DNA of 64,000 bases from Bacteroidaceae bacterium (GCA_017622495.1 JAGAQY010000031.1:1-64000), one strand, 5' to 3'; shown: positions 18,141 to 28,652, counted from the stretch's first letter. A program made the numbers and translations. Notes: generated by a model not told the origin, from the sequence alone.

Positions 18141-18148
18141 CAAAGATA
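18141..18148 (-). promoter_or_regulatory. -7 box of the xylan cluster
   Basis: The reverse strand reads TATCTTTG 55 bp before the start codon at 18086. The upstream TTTG element is not obvious, as expected of a promoter that needs an activator such as the regulator encoded next to it. Confidence 0.5.
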
Positions 18149-18216
18149 AATTCCATACAATTAATAAGCTTTACCTTATGTTTCTTATGCTTTCTTTTTT
18201 GTGTCAGCATGCAAAA

Positions 18217-18244
18217 AAGGGGCTGCAAACCCTTGCAGCCCCTT
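18217..18244 (-). terminator. terminator of the regulator gene
   Basis: AAGGGGCTGCAA at 18217-18228 and TTGCAGCCCCTT at 18233-18244 form a perfect 12-bp stem, followed on the reverse strand by a run of T. Confidence 0.85.
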
Positions 18245-18259
18245 ATCAGTCGAATGTCA

Positions 18260-21200
18260 TCATCCTTCACGCTCCATATACTCGGTAGGAGACACACCAA
18301 AATGTTTTCGGAAAATAGTGGAGAAATGTGCTAAATTGGAGAAACCAACAGTATAAGCCACTTGTGTTACATTGACCTTCTGTTCGCGCAACAAGCGGGC
18401 AGCCTGTTCGAGTCGGATATTGCGGATAAATTCACTCGTAGAGATACCTGTCATCTCCTTCATCTTACGGTGCAATTGGGCACGGCTGATACCGACCTCA
18501 CGAGTGAGCATATCAACGTTGAAGTTGCTGTCAGAAATATTCTTGTTCACCGCTTTCATAATACGCTCCATAAGCAGCTCGTCATTGCCCTTGACCTCGC
18601 ATTGCTCTACCTTGTCGGCCTGTTGCTGTGCACCTGAGAACTTACCCTTAAGCCGCTGACGGTTATGAATAAGATTTTCAATGTTCATGTGCAACTCCTC
18701 CATATTGAACGGCTTGGCCAAGAAAGCATCGGCACCACGCTCCAAGCCCTCCAGGCGGTTACCTATATCAGCCTTTGAGGTCAACATGATAACTGGGATA
18801 TGAGAGATATGCATATTGGTCTTGATCATGCGCAGCATGGTGAATCCATCCATCTCGGGCATCATCACGTCGCTGACCACTACATCATACTCATTGGTAA
18901 GCAGCTCTTTCACACCCTCTTTGCCATTGGTGCATATACCAAACTTATAGTACTGACCCAGCTCGGCAGTAATATAATGTGCTATCTCCAAATCGTCATC
19001 TACAATAAGCACGGTGTGCTGTGCTCTTGAACTGACTTTCGACGAAGATACGACTCCGACATCTTCCTTGCCAATATTTTCTTCGGCTATATTGGATGCA
19101 CCCAGGGGCAGGGTAACCGTAAATATTGAACCACGCTGCACATCGGTACGATTGGATGCATCTATAGTTCCCTGATGCATATCAACAATCATCTTACAGA
19201 GGTTCAAACCTATTCCTGTGCCATTGATATGCATCTTGCGTGAGTTGTCGCCCTGATAGAATCGGTCAAAAATGTGCTTCACCATATCCTTGTCAAGTCC
19301 GACACCTGTATCAGCGACAGCAATGTACACATGTTCCTCATCGCAAGTGAGGCGAATCTCTACATTACCTCCATCGTATGAGTATTTAAAAGCATTTGAC
19401 AACAGGTTGGTAATCACTTTATCAAACTGATTATGGTCAAACCACACATCAAGTCTGTCTATACCTTCATGTACAAAACTAAACTTTATGTTACGCTCCG
19501 CTGCATTGTACTCATACATTCTATACAATCCATAAAGGAACTTCACCATGTCGGTCTTTCTGCACTGCAAATGCATCTGCTGCTTGTCGATCTTGCGCAC
19601 ATCCAATATCTGATTCACGAGGTTTAGGATACGGGTGGCATTATGCTCTATGGTATCAATATCTCGACGTGCGTCCAACTGGTTCTCGTCTACCCGGCGC
19701 TTGAGATTGGCAAGCGGACTCATGATAAGAGTAAGCGGGGAGCGTATATCGTGAGTGCAGTTGATAAGGAACTTCATCTTTTCTTCATTGAGCTGCTCAG
19801 CCATCCTACGCCTATAGATTTGAATAGCCACAACACATACAAACACTGCCAACAATGCATACACGACCATCGCCAATGGAGTCAGATACCATGGCGCACG
19901 CACCACTACCTTGATAACCTTGAGCGGAGAGTACACATCACCCTGCAATGCACGCACCTCAATACGATATGTCCCTGAGCGCATGAGACTAAGCGTAAAA
20001 TCGTTCTTTCCTTCGGGATTTTTCACCCAGTCACCATCGTTGATTCTATATTCAAACACCACATTATAGGGGTTGATAAAGTCAAACTGCGAGAATCCCA
20101 TCGTAAGCGTATGATCACGATGCGAAAGAGTTAGTTCTTTGGTTTCAGGCACTGGGCAATCGATGACCTTGACACCGTTAAGTTCTGTACCAGCATTCAC
20201 AGGCACTCCACCAACGAGCAGCGAAGTCAGCATCAAACTCTCTGAGGCCGGTTTGTGGTCTTGCACCTCACGAGGAGAGAAGACGGTGAGGCCATCATTA
20301 TGGCCAAAGTATATCAAATCCACATCGGTATGCATGCCCACACCGATTATATACTCCTTCTTTGCCAGTCCATTGCCGCTAATATAGCCTACAAATCGCT
20401 CTTGTTGCATATCATAGCGCCATATACCCATTGAAGTAGAGCACCATATATCACCATCGTTTGATTGTGTGATGTAGGTGATAATCTTATTTCTCATCAT
20501 ATCACTATGAGGGAATAAAGTCATTTCTCTTTCCTTACGATCATACAAATAGAGTCCCTTGTCAGTACCCACCGCAATATTGCCATCACGAAGCTCACAT
20601 ATAGAGAAGCACATCACGCCATCGAGTTGCTGATTCCAACCCTGAGAGAGGAAACTCCCTGTAGCAGGATTAAAACAAGACACACCTGACGAAGTGCCCA
20701 GCCACAACAAGCCCTGATGGTCAACAAGCATACACAAGAGCCAGTCATTACACAGCTGACCCAACTCGTCATTTTTCATATACATGTTGTAGTTGCGCCG
20801 CACATCTGTATCGGGGTTATAAATGCAGAATCCAGTACCCCAGACCGACATGTAAAGGTTACCCTCGGTATCACCGACCATACAATTGAGTCGTGCACAA
20901 TCGAACGTAGCCACAGACTTATGCGTGCGCTTCACAGGATCAAACGAATAAAGCGTATTGTCGGTGCCCAGCCAGTAGCGTTTCTGCTTATCTCTATAAA
21001 TATATTCCACCGAGGGAGGAGAATCGGGCAAAGGTAACACCAATCGCCCATTGGAGTCGAGGCCCAAGACTCCAAACCCTTGCATGGCACACCATGTAAC
21101 TCCACCATCACCCTCACATATAGAAGTTATGGTAGATCCCAGATGTACATTTTGGGCAGCGAGGCTCCATGTTGCAAATTGCATAGGTGCTTGAGTTACC

Positions 21201-22153
21201 ATGAGCAATCCTTTGCGCTCAAGACCGAGCCAAAGGTTGTTTTTATAGTCAAAATAGAGAGTACGCACATGTGACGACGACAAATCACAACCAGGAGCAT
21301 CTACCTCGACATGTTCGAGCAGATGTGACCCAAGAGAGATTCTGTATAATCCGCGATTACGCGTACCTATATATATGTTCCCTTCTGCATCCGTCTCTAC
21401 AACATTGAAGTTCACCTCCTTGCTACCAAGCACACTCATATCAATATCAGCAACGGCAAGTTCGCCACCTTGATAGGACATAAATCCCTGAGAGCAAACA
21501 ATCAAGACCTCATCACCACGCTCTACAAATCCGACTACACCTCCAAATAGAGATTGTAGTTTCGTAAAACGATAATCGGCCTTCATCACAAACTCGTCGC
21601 CACCGTCATGCTTCCATATTCGGTGCTTAGAATCCTCAAACATCCCGACAAAATAGACATCTTCATCGTCAAAAGAATAGTCATTAGCCAAGTGCAGCGC
21701 ATCGTCGTCGCCTACGGCAAACACGCCATATCCAGGCGTACATACAAGAACAGTACCATCAGACAGCTGCAAAAGGTCACAAACACGAGGCAGATAGCCT
21801 TCGGGGAAGGGATAATGTGCAAAAGTGCCGTTCTCTGGGCTATATCGGTCAAGTCCGCGATTGGTACCTACCCAAAGCCGTCCTTCACGATCACAAAGAA
21901 GGCTTACAACAGCATTGTTACATAGTGATGTAGCATCTGCATCATCATGCAGGTAGGTAGTAAAACTATATCCATCATACTTGTTTAGCCCGTAATCGGT
22001 CGCCACCCAAATGTTGCCATGCTTATCTTGACACAAATCCGAAATTATACTATTCGAAAAACGGTCGGCAGGAATAAAGTGTCCTGTTTGCCCTACAGCA
22101 GTAAGGCACATGGATATACAGGCACACAAAAACAAAAATACTCTTTTCATCAT
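18260..22153 (-). CDS. hybrid two-component system regulator (HTCS)
   Basis: A 1297-residue one-protein sensor and transcription factor in the inner membrane. After the signal peptide come periplasmic two-component propeller repeats (to about 690; GNIWVATDYGLNKYDG, GRLWVGTNRGLDRY), a Y_Y_Y domain (about 690-770) and one membrane span (about 775-795, TPLAMVVYALLAVFVCVVAI). The cytoplasmic part has a HisKA domain with His in NCTHDIRSPL, an ATPase domain (NLLSNAFKYS, DTGVGL, GTGIGL), a receiver with Asp in VVSDVMMPEMDG (about 1045-1155) and an AraC-type helix-turn-helix (about 1195-1297). Such proteins sense oligosaccharides and switch on the neighbouring cluster. Enzymes encoded next to it point to xylo- or arabinoxylo-oligosaccharide as signal. 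Confidence 0.95.
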   Translation of the reverse strand: MMKRVFLFLCACISMCLTAVGQTGHFIPADRFSNSIISDLCQDKHGNIWVATDYGLNKYDGYSFTTYLHDDADATSLCNNAVVSLLCDREGRLWVGTNRGLDRYSPENGTFAHYPFPEGYLPRVCDLLQLSDGTVLVCTPGYGVFAVGDDDALHLANDYSFDDEDVYFVGMFEDSKHRIWKHDGGDEFVMKADYRFTKLQSLFGGVVGFVERGDEVLIVCSQGFMSYQGGELAVADIDMSVLGSKEVNFNVVETDAEGNIYIGTRNRGLYRISLGSHLLEHVEVDAPGCDLSSSHVRTLYFDYKNNLWLGLERKGLLMVTQAPMQFATWSLAAQNVHLGSTITSICEGDGGVTWCAMQGFGVLGLDSNGRLVLPLPDSPPSVEYIYRDKQKRYWLGTDNTLYSFDPVKRTHKSVATFDCARLNCMVGDTEGNLYMSVWGTGFCIYNPDTDVRRNYNMYMKNDELGQLCNDWLLCMLVDHQGLLWLGTSSGVSCFNPATGSFLSQGWNQQLDGVMCFSICELRDGNIAVGTDKGLYLYDRKEREMTLFPHSDMMRNKIITYITQSNDGDIWCSTSMGIWRYDMQQERFVGYISGNGLAKKEYIIGVGMHTDVDLIYFGHNDGLTVFSPREVQDHKPASESLMLTSLLVGGVPVNAGTELNGVKVIDCPVPETKELTLSHRDHTLTMGFSQFDFINPYNVVFEYRINDGDWVKNPEGKNDFTLSLMRSGTYRIEVRALQGDVYSPLKVIKVVVRAPWYLTPLAMVVYALLAVFVCVVAIQIYRRRMAEQLNEEKMKFLINCTHDIRSPLTLIMSPLANLKRRVDENQLDARRDIDTIEHNATRILNLVNQILDVRKIDKQQMHLQCRKTDMVKFLYGLYRMYEYNAAERNIKFSFVHEGIDRLDVWFDHNQFDKVITNLLSNAFKYSYDGGNVEIRLTCDEEHVYIAVADTGVGLDKDMVKHIFDRFYQGDNSRKMHINGTGIGLNLCKMIVDMHQGTIDASNRTDVQRGSIFTVTLPLGASNIAEENIGKEDVGVVSSSKVSSRAQHTVLIVDDDLEIAHYITAELGQYYKFGICTNGKEGVKELLTNEYDVVVSDVMMPEMDGFTMLRMIKTNMHISHIPVIMLTSKADIGNRLEGLERGADAFLAKPFNMEELHMNIENLIHNRQRLKGKFSGAQQQADKVEQCEVKGNDELLMERIMKAVNKNISDSNFNVDMLTREVGISRAQLHRKMKEMTGISTSEFIRNIRLEQAARLLREQKVNVTQVAYTVGFSNLAHFSTIFRKHFGVSPTEYMEREG

Positions 22154-22175
22154 GTCTCATTCATGGTTTCAGTGG

Positions 22176-22183
22176 CAAAGGTA
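22176..22183 (-). promoter_or_regulatory. -7 box of the regulator gene
   Basis: The reverse strand reads TACCTTTG 23 bp before the start codon. Only a weak ATTG-like element lies upstream. Confidence 0.5.
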
Positions 22184-22381
22184 ATAATCTTACCCATACA
22201 ATGCAATACTGATGCGTCTTTTTCGGTTTTCTATTTGTTTCATTGTCTCACGAACACACCTACAATATCAGACTATCTGAATCAAGAATGCCCAATCAAA
22301 GCAAAAGGCGCAAACCACAGCCTCATAGAAGCCGTCGTCTGCGCCATTCGCGTCATTAGCCAATTACTGTCAATGTATCTA

Positions 22382-23359
22382 CTATACCTCGAAACGGTAT
22401 CCTTCGGCAAGGCGGAAGCCTCGCAAGAAGTCATCTACGCTCATGCGTTTCTTTCCAGCCAGCTGCAGGGTGCGTATGCTAAGTGCACCATCAGAAGTAT
22501 AAACATGTATATACGTCTTGCCATCGGTAGATATTGTACCGATAGGGCACAAAGATCGTGGTTTCTCTATTATAACAGCTTCGTAGACTTTCACCACCTG
22601 TTCCGTGCCATCAGAAGCAATAAGGGTAGTCCATGCTGCAGGATAGGGCGAGAGCCCACGGATGAAGTCATACACCTGCTTAGATGTACGTCCCCAAACA
22701 ATACGGCATGTATCCTTGAAGATTTTAGGTGCAGGACGCAGTTCCTCATCAGGAAGCATAAGTTCCTGCGGTGTAGCCTGAGCTGTCCCGTCAAGAATAG
22801 CATCTACGGTATCGCACACGACACTGCCACCAAGCATCATGAGACGGTCGTGCACGTCGCCAACGCAATCTGTATCACTTATAGGTACTCGTACCTGACG
22901 TATCACGGCACCTGTATCAATCTCATGCTTCAGGAAGAAGGTTGTAACACCCGTCTCCGTATCACCATTGATTACAGCCCAATTGATAGGAGCAGCACCA
23001 CGATACTGAGGCAGCAGTGAAGCATGCAGATTAAATGTGCCCAACGGCGGCATAGCCCACACGATCTCAGGCAGCATACGGAAGGCCACAACAATCTGAA
23101 GGTCGGCACGGAGTGAACGCAGTTCTTCTATGAACGCTTCATCCTTGAGGCGCTCAGGCTGTAACACATGAAGCCCATGCTCAACAGCATATTGCTTGAC
23201 AGGAGTAGGCTGCAATACACTACCATGGCGACCTACGGGTTTGTCTGGCCCCGTAACAACCCCCACAACATTGTATCCGCCCTCGACAAGAGCACGCAGA
23301 CTCTCCACAGCAAAGTCTGGAGTGCCCATATATACGATACGTAAATCTTTTTTTGTCAT
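22382..23359 (-). CDS. fmt: methionyl-tRNA formyltransferase
   Basis: Cytosolic enzyme that formylates initiator Met-tRNA using 10-formyltetrahydrofolate. 325 residues, normal length. The N-terminal Rossmann-like domain shows RIVYMGTPDFAVESL; the folate site motif NLHASLLPQYRGAAPINWA and the downstream TGVTTFFL and EIDTGAVI segments are intact, followed by the OB-fold C-terminal domain (KIFKDTCRIVW, EGYRFEV). It sits downstream of the GH20 gene with a 42-bp gap, so the two may be co-transcribed, though the functions are unrelated. Confidence 0.97.
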   Translation of the reverse strand: MTKKDLRIVYMGTPDFAVESLRALVEGGYNVVGVVTGPDKPVGRHGSVLQPTPVKQYAVEHGLHVLQPERLKDEAFIEELRSLRADLQIVVAFRMLPEIVWAMPPLGTFNLHASLLPQYRGAAPINWAVINGDTETGVTTFFLKHEIDTGAVIRQVRVPISDTDCVGDVHDRLMMLGGSVVCDTVDAILDGTAQATPQELMLPDEELRPAPKIFKDTCRIVWGRTSKQVYDFIRGLSPYPAAWTTLIASDGTEQVVKVYEAVIIEKPRSLCPIGTISTDGKTYIHVYTSDGALSIRTLQLAGKKRMSVDDFLRGFRLAEGYRFEV

Positions 23360-23401
23360 GATTGATATAAATAAATGTCAACGTTCAATGAACACGGCAC
23401 A

Positions 23402-25717
23402 TTACTCAACAATGATTTCATCTATAAATAGAAATGCCCTATGTCCTTTGGCTCCATGCCACTCAGGCATGCTATGCTCAACTAAGGCCTTCACCTTCAC
23501 ATAACGAGCCTGAGAAGGGGCAAACGTTAATGTATGGTTGTAAATCTTATTGGCATCGTCAGCCTTCATAGCAGGATAATTTTCGTCGAACACATCAATA
23601 TACGATTCTCCATCTGTTGAGACCGACACCGTAAAGCCACGAGCATCGAAGACCCAATCGCCTTTTTCAACACAAGTACTCAGAGACACGCTGCTTATCT
23701 CCATAGCCTTCTGCAAATCAATGAGCACCTCAAAGTCATTGTTGGCAAACCCAACCCAACGCCCAGTACGATAGTTATGGTTTCCCTTAAGGCCATCGAC
23801 CAAGGTCGGCGCTCCAGCATACGCATAGCTGCTATAAGCAGGCTGCAAGAAGGTTATGGGCTTAGCAGTAGCCTTATTATAAGACACCTCCTCGATGAAA
23901 GTACGTGTAGCTCCACGCTTCCCTAAGGCCTTTGCCTTGAGTATACAGTTTTGAGTAAGTTTTATAGGCGCCTTATAGCGCATCGAGGAGTTCGTAGGCT
24001 CTTCGCCATCAAGAGTATAGTATATAGGAGAGTCATCAATCGTGCTGAGTATAGCTATCACAGCATTCTCAAGCGTATCAGTGGTAAATGTAGCCGTGAC
24101 ATCAAAGATATGACGAGCGTAGTTGTAACCCTTGACATCATACATGTCAGTCATAGGGATCAGTCGCTGCAAGAAGTCGGCATAATCTTTGTTTTCTGGA
24201 CGACACCACTGTACCTCGGCCAAAGCGGCCATACGTGGCAACTCCATATATTCCACATGACGATATGATGTGACATACTCTGTCCACAGGTTAGCCTGCA
24301 CACCAATGATATGCTTTTGCTGTTCGGGAGTGAGCGAGCTGTGTAGCGGTTCGTATCCATAAACAGTCTCTACAGGCACATAGCCTCCGATAGCGAGTGG
24401 TTCAGTATCGGTATGCTTGGTCTGATAGTAGTCAAAATACATGTATACGTTAGGCGACATGATACAGTCGTGTCCACGCTTAGCAGCCTCCAGACCACCT
24501 CCGATACCACGCCATGAATGTACCGTGGCACTGGGAGCAAGCGAGCCCTCGAGAATCTCATCCCATCCTATGATACGGCGGCCATGAGCATTGAGGAACT
24601 TCTCTGCATGGGCTATCACAAAACTCTGCAGATACATTTCAGCGCTATTCTTTTCATCATCCTTGAGGCCAAGAGCCTTGATGCGGGCCTGACACTTGGG
24701 ACATTGTTCCCAACGAGTCTTGGGACATTCGTCACCACCTACATGAATGTACTCAGAGGGGAACACATCAATGATTTCTGCCAACACATCGGTCACAAAC
24801 TGCAGAGTAGCATCGTTGCCGGCACAAAGCACATCATCAGATACGCCCCACATCTGCCACACCTCGTATGGGCCACCCGTACAGCCCAGTTCGGGATAGG
24901 CAGCCAAGGCAGCCTGCATATGTCCTGGGAGGTCAATCTCAGGGATTATGGTAATATGGCGTTCAGCGGCATAAGCCACAATCTCACGGCACTCATCCTG
25001 TGTGTAGAGGTATGGACCATAAGGTATGCCGTCATACTTTCCACTATTGCGTCCTATGACGGTCTGTGCACGTTGTGTGCCCACAATATTGAGTTTAGGA
25101 TACTTTTTCATCTCGAAGCGCCAGCCCTGGTCATCGGTCAGATGCCAGTGGAAGCGGTTCATATTGTGCAATGCCAACATATCGATAAAGCGCTTCACCG
25201 AATCTACCGTAAAGAAGTGGCGCGAAACATCAAGATGAGCTCCACGATAACCGAAACGCGGAGAATCGGTAATCTCTACCGCAGGGAGCTCTACCACCCC
25301 ACCCTGCACCACAGGCAGAGCCTTACGCAAGGTCTGTATACCATAAAACACGCCAGCAGGAGATGCGCCTGTAATAGCAACACCATCAGGCCCCACAGAT
25401 AGCTTGTAGGCCTCAGCATTGTCTTCTACATCACCAAGAGACAATACGATAGCATTCTCTGCAGCCTCATCGGCAACGGCCAACTTCAGGCCAGTCTTTT
25501 CCTCTACATATTCAGCCAATAGTCGTGCATTGCTCTTCATCGCATCATCATCACTCTGACACACAATCGAGGTATTGCCCGTAAGCACGAAAGCCTCATC
25601 ATCTATCAGAGAAATTTCCTGAGGTAATGGTACTACACGATAATCGGCCACTGGAGCCTTGTGGGCACATGATGCCAACACTGCACAAAGCGATAAGACA
25701 AACAATCCCTTTTTCAT
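23402..25717 (-). CDS. GH20 beta-N-acetylhexosaminidase lipoprotein
   Basis: A 771-residue exo-hydrolase that removes terminal GlcNAc or GalNAc. The signal peptide ends in a lipobox (CAVLASC), so it is membrane anchored. Domains: GH20b (about 22-145), TIM-barrel GH20 (about 150-500; YRGAHLDVSRHFF, FHWHLTDDQGWR, EIDLPGH, and HVGGDEC with the catalytic Asp-Glu pair), a chitobiase C-terminal-like segment (YYTLDGEEPT) and a F5/8 type C-like domain at the end. Likely substrates are host or microbial glycans rather than xylan. It has its own promoter-like box. Confidence 0.95.
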   Translation of the reverse strand: MKKGLFVLSLCAVLASCAHKAPVADYRVVPLPQEISLIDDEAFVLTGNTSIVCQSDDDAMKSNARLLAEYVEEKTGLKLAVADEAAENAIVLSLGDVEDNAEAYKLSVGPDGVAITGASPAGVFYGIQTLRKALPVVQGGVVELPAVEITDSPRFGYRGAHLDVSRHFFTVDSVKRFIDMLALHNMNRFHWHLTDDQGWRFEMKKYPKLNIVGTQRAQTVIGRNSGKYDGIPYGPYLYTQDECREIVAYAAERHITIIPEIDLPGHMQAALAAYPELGCTGGPYEVWQMWGVSDDVLCAGNDATLQFVTDVLAEIIDVFPSEYIHVGGDECPKTRWEQCPKCQARIKALGLKDDEKNSAEMYLQSFVIAHAEKFLNAHGRRIIGWDEILEGSLAPSATVHSWRGIGGGLEAAKRGHDCIMSPNVYMYFDYYQTKHTDTEPLAIGGYVPVETVYGYEPLHSSLTPEQQKHIIGVQANLWTEYVTSYRHVEYMELPRMAALAEVQWCRPENKDYADFLQRLIPMTDMYDVKGYNYARHIFDVTATFTTDTLENAVIAILSTIDDSPIYYTLDGEEPTNSSMRYKAPIKLTQNCILKAKALGKRGATRTFIEEVSYNKATAKPITFLQPAYSSYAYAGAPTLVDGLKGNHNYRTGRWVGFANNDFEVLIDLQKAMEISSVSLSTCVEKGDWVFDARGFTVSVSTDGESYIDVFDENYPAMKADDANKIYNHTLTFAPSQARYVKVKALVEHSMPEWHGAKGHRAFLFIDEIIVE

Positions 25718-25748
25718 ACAATTTTCTTTAAATTAATATTGTGAAATG

Positions 25749-25756
25749 CAAATTTA
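25749..25756 (-). promoter_or_regulatory. -7 box of the GH20 gene
   Basis: The reverse strand reads TAAATTTG, 32 bp before the start codon. Confidence 0.5.
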
Positions 25757-25796
25757 GGCAAAAACAATGACAATACAGCCATTATTCACAAAAAAA

Positions 25797-25818
25797 GGTG
25801 TGCCTTTGCAGACACACC
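25797..25818 (-). terminator. short hairpin after the dipeptidase gene
   Basis: GGTGTG at 25797-25802 pairs with CACACC at 25813-25818 and a T run follows on the reverse strand. The stem is only six to seven base pairs. Confidence 0.5.
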
Positions 25819-25840
25819 CTATAATATTACACACGTATGA

Positions 25841-27481
25841 TTACTTCATCAAGTAGCGGTCACCCGTCTCCTTCACCACACGGCGGTTAAAGTTCTCAGG
25901 ATAGCCGGGGCGCACGGGAGAGGCGCCATAGCCTGTCTCAGTACGCTTGAAGGAGCCATCCTCATTCGTGGGTTTCACCACCATGTCGTTGTGCTTCACG
26001 ATAAGGAACTTGGCCAGGTTGCCCCATGCATCCATAGCAGTCTGAGCCATCTCGGCGGTATACTTGGTGAGCATGGCCACAGCCTTGGGAGGATTGTCGT
26101 TGTAGAGTTCCACGGCCTTAGCCTCCACGGTGGGCTGACCAGCAGCAAAACTATCTTCAAGGCTTTGCTGAGTATTCTTCAAGTCACCTATGAGAGCCGA
26201 GTAGCGGGGATATACCATATTTGACACCATGTTGAAGAGCCAGAACGATGACTTCTCCGAGAAGGTCACTGCATCGGCAGTCTCTACATCGTAGCACTCG
26301 GGCACATTGTTGGTACAGCAGTATACAGGAGTGAATACAGCCATGTTGGCATCGTCGGTACCGAACCACAGCACGCCACCTACGGGGTTGGGCAACCAGT
26401 TGCGCATCTGCGACACGAAAGTGAAGGCAGTCTGCTGGGTAGAGATGGGACGCTCGTTGAAATACTCCACGCCATCTACCTTGAAGCTCAGGGGTGAGGG
26501 ACGATAAGGCATGCTCCAGGGGCCTGCACCGAGGTCACCGGTGATATCCATCGGCGTACCTTCATAATGGTCGCGCATGGCAGCCTGCACGTCGCGTACA
26601 GACACCTTCTGCTTGGGCTTCACGAAGAGAGGCATTGGAGTGGCCGAAGCATCGCCCATAGCCCAGGGAAGGTATTGGTTCATGTCGAGGTCGGCATACA
26701 TATTGAAGTAGCTCCATACACGGGCATCGCAGTAGCGAAGGCCACCGAAGTCGGCAGGGCAGTAGGCTGCTGCAAAGTCAAAGTCCTTGTCCTTACCATC
26801 GAAGTAGCCCATCTCGCGGGCAAACTTGATCACATCCTTTGCATAAATACAATTCTCCTTGTCCTTCAAGGGGAACTGACGGATGCGTGCCTGGTTGGCG
26901 TGAGCCGAGATGCAGTCATCGGGCACGCGGATAGCTACCCACACGGCACCCTTGCGGCCAGGGCCCTTACCTATCATCTCCATTATCCACACCTCGTTGG
27001 GGTCGGCAATGGTGAAGCTCTCACCGCTACTGTAATATCCGTATTCCTCCACGAGCGAAGTCATCACGTCGATAGCCTCGCGAGCGGTTTTCGAGCGCTG
27101 CAGAGCGATGTAGATAAGGCTACCGTAGTCGATGATACCCTCAGGGTTGACCAGTTCCTCACGTCCACCGAAAGTGGTCTCGGCGATAGTGAGCTGATGC
27201 TCGTTGATGTTACCCACCACATTATAGGTCTGTGGAGCCTCCGGGATGCGTCCCAGGAACTTGCCCGAATCCCAGTCATACACCTCACGCACGGTACCCT
27301 CGGCATGCACGCCAGCGGGATAGTGGCAAAGGTAACCAAACATGCCGTACGAGTCGGCCGAATAGCTCACGATAACAGACCCATCAGCCGATGCGGCCTT
27401 ACCTACGATAAGGTTCGTACACGCCATACCGCTCGTGATGGCGGCAAGCAGTGTCACTACTGTCAGGAATAACTTTTTCAT
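25841..27481 (-). CDS. C69 family dipeptidase
   Basis: A 546-residue N-terminal nucleophile peptidase of the PepD family. The signal-like start MKKLFLTVVTLLAAITSGMA is followed directly by Cys21 (CTNLIVGK), which becomes the catalytic N-terminal residue after processing. Other family segments are present: ADGSVIVSYSADSYG, EHQLTIAETTFGG, IMEMIGKGPGRKGAVWVA and HANQARI. It is exported, so it probably trims dipeptides in the periplasm, consistent with amino-acid or peptide feeding. It stands alone in its transcript, with a terminator-like hairpin after it. Confidence 0.93.
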   Translation of the reverse strand: MKKLFLTVVTLLAAITSGMACTNLIVGKAASADGSVIVSYSADSYGMFGYLCHYPAGVHAEGTVREVYDWDSGKFLGRIPEAPQTYNVVGNINEHQLTIAETTFGGREELVNPEGIIDYGSLIYIALQRSKTAREAIDVMTSLVEEYGYYSSGESFTIADPNEVWIMEMIGKGPGRKGAVWVAIRVPDDCISAHANQARIRQFPLKDKENCIYAKDVIKFAREMGYFDGKDKDFDFAAAYCPADFGGLRYCDARVWSYFNMYADLDMNQYLPWAMGDASATPMPLFVKPKQKVSVRDVQAAMRDHYEGTPMDITGDLGAGPWSMPYRPSPLSFKVDGVEYFNERPISTQQTAFTFVSQMRNWLPNPVGGVLWFGTDDANMAVFTPVYCCTNNVPECYDVETADAVTFSEKSSFWLFNMVSNMVYPRYSALIGDLKNTQQSLEDSFAAGQPTVEAKAVELYNDNPPKAVAMLTKYTAEMAQTAMDAWGNLAKFLIVKHNDMVVKPTNEDGSFKRTETGYGASPVRPGYPENFNRRVVKETGDRYLMK

Positions 27482-27908
27482 TTTGCTTTGTTGTGTTTTA
27501 TACTATTTATTTACCTTTTATCTCATCCACCGTCTGCGCTCATGCAGCGCCTTTGGCGGTTTTGCGATGTAAAGGTAATAAAATCTTTGTATAGCCCCAC
27601 TATTTCCCTTAACTTTTTGTGCAGAACGGGACGAAACGTGAAGAAATCCTGTACAGATTTTTTGTAGCATTATGCAAGGCAACCCCTGCAGTTTGCTTAC
27701 ATGGTGTTGAAATCGGAAGTATAGACTTCTTCGCTCTCGTGGCAGATTGTCACCGGTTCCCTATTTCTTGCTAACGTTTTGCATTTTCCTAATCGCTCAT
27801 GGCTGCGTTCTTTTCATCCGCCTTGGGGATTGGGCGAGAAGATTGCAAGGATTCTCCTTTTCTTTTTATCTTGTTATCTTGTGAACATGAAATGACTTTC
27901 AGGAATAT
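27482..27908. other. intergenic stretch without a visible gene
   Basis: About 427 bp. The only signal is TACCTTTA on the reverse strand near 27570, a partial -7 box for the C69 gene. No hairpin, RNA gene or conserved reading frame was seen. Confidence 0.4.
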
Positions 27909-28652
27909 TTACAAGTTTGACTTGAAATTACACTGTGGATAGTTGCTACATCCCAGGAACTCTCCATATTTACCCCTTCTGACTACTAACTCCCCCTTAC
28001 ATTTTGGGCATATCCTAGAAGCTATTAGCGCCTGTCTTTCGTTAATACCCTCATTTATTCTATGAACGTGATTACTTCTACGTTTCTTTTCGACGATGCG
28101 TGATGAAGATAACAGGGTTATCAGTTTCTCTACTTCTGCGTCAGAAAATAATGGAACAGAATGATCAAGGATTGTACGCCTCAGTTGGTGGGAATATATT
28201 ACAATTCCAGTCGTATCACACTTGAGCGTTGCTCCATTGAGGAAGACAATTATTGGAATAAACTTACTCTCAGGAACGCCCAAAAGTGCCTGAAGTGATT
28301 TAACGTGAGAGTAATTCTGCTTCAAAGGATTGCGGAACTGATATTTGTTCCCGTACATGTTCTTGATCCAAAACTCAGAGTTGTCATTCCCATAAATCCA
28401 GCCTGTATAGTTCTTGGTCTCTATCACAAATATTCCATACCGAGATGCTACAATATGGTCTATCTGTACGGAGCGGCCTTGAACCTCAATATGAACATCA
28501 TTAAATACGTGATATTCGCTCGGCAAAGAGAACAGCCTTAATGAAATTCGCCTTTCTCCTCTACGTCCTCGAATATTTGCTTGGTTGAGACGCAGAAAGA
28601 CTATAGCTCCAATAATAAGGAGCAGTAAAAGCGCATAAAGATGTTGTTGCAT
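27909..28652 (-). CDS. membrane-anchored NERD nuclease-like protein with zinc finger
   Basis: 247 residues. An N-terminal membrane segment (residues 5-20, LYALLLLLIIGAIVFL) is followed by a NERD domain (about 25-150), with the usual nuclease-fold motifs GRRGERRIS, VQIDHIV and GIFVIETKNYTGW; the Asp and the Glu-x-Lys are the presumed metal/catalytic residues. The end is a topoisomerase-type C4 zinc finger (CPKCKGEL...GEFLGCSNYPQC). This NERD plus zf-C4_Topoisom layout is common in bacteria, but its job is unproven; DNA processing is inferred. It is the last gene of a leftward run that starts with an HTH protein. Confidence 0.85.
   Translation of the reverse strand: MQQHLYALLLLLIIGAIVFLRLNQANIRGRRGERRISLRLFSLPSEYHVFNDVHIEVQGRSVQIDHIVASRYGIFVIETKNYTGWIYGNDNSEFWIKNMYGNKYQFRNPLKQNYSHVKSLQALLGVPESKFIPIIVFLNGATLKCDTTGIVIYSHQLRRTILDHSVPLFSDAEVEKLITLLSSSRIVEKKRRSNHVHRINEGINERQALIASRICPKCKGELVVRRGKYGEFLGCSNYPQCNFKSNL

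Noticed and set aside
22019-23020. 333-codon open frame on the plus strand
   Set aside because: It lies antisense to fmt and the start of the regulator gene; no family resemblance and Ile/Cys/His-rich composition typical of shadow frames.
26567-27472. 301-codon open frame on the plus strand
   Set aside because: Antisense to the C69 gene, whose motifs are complete.
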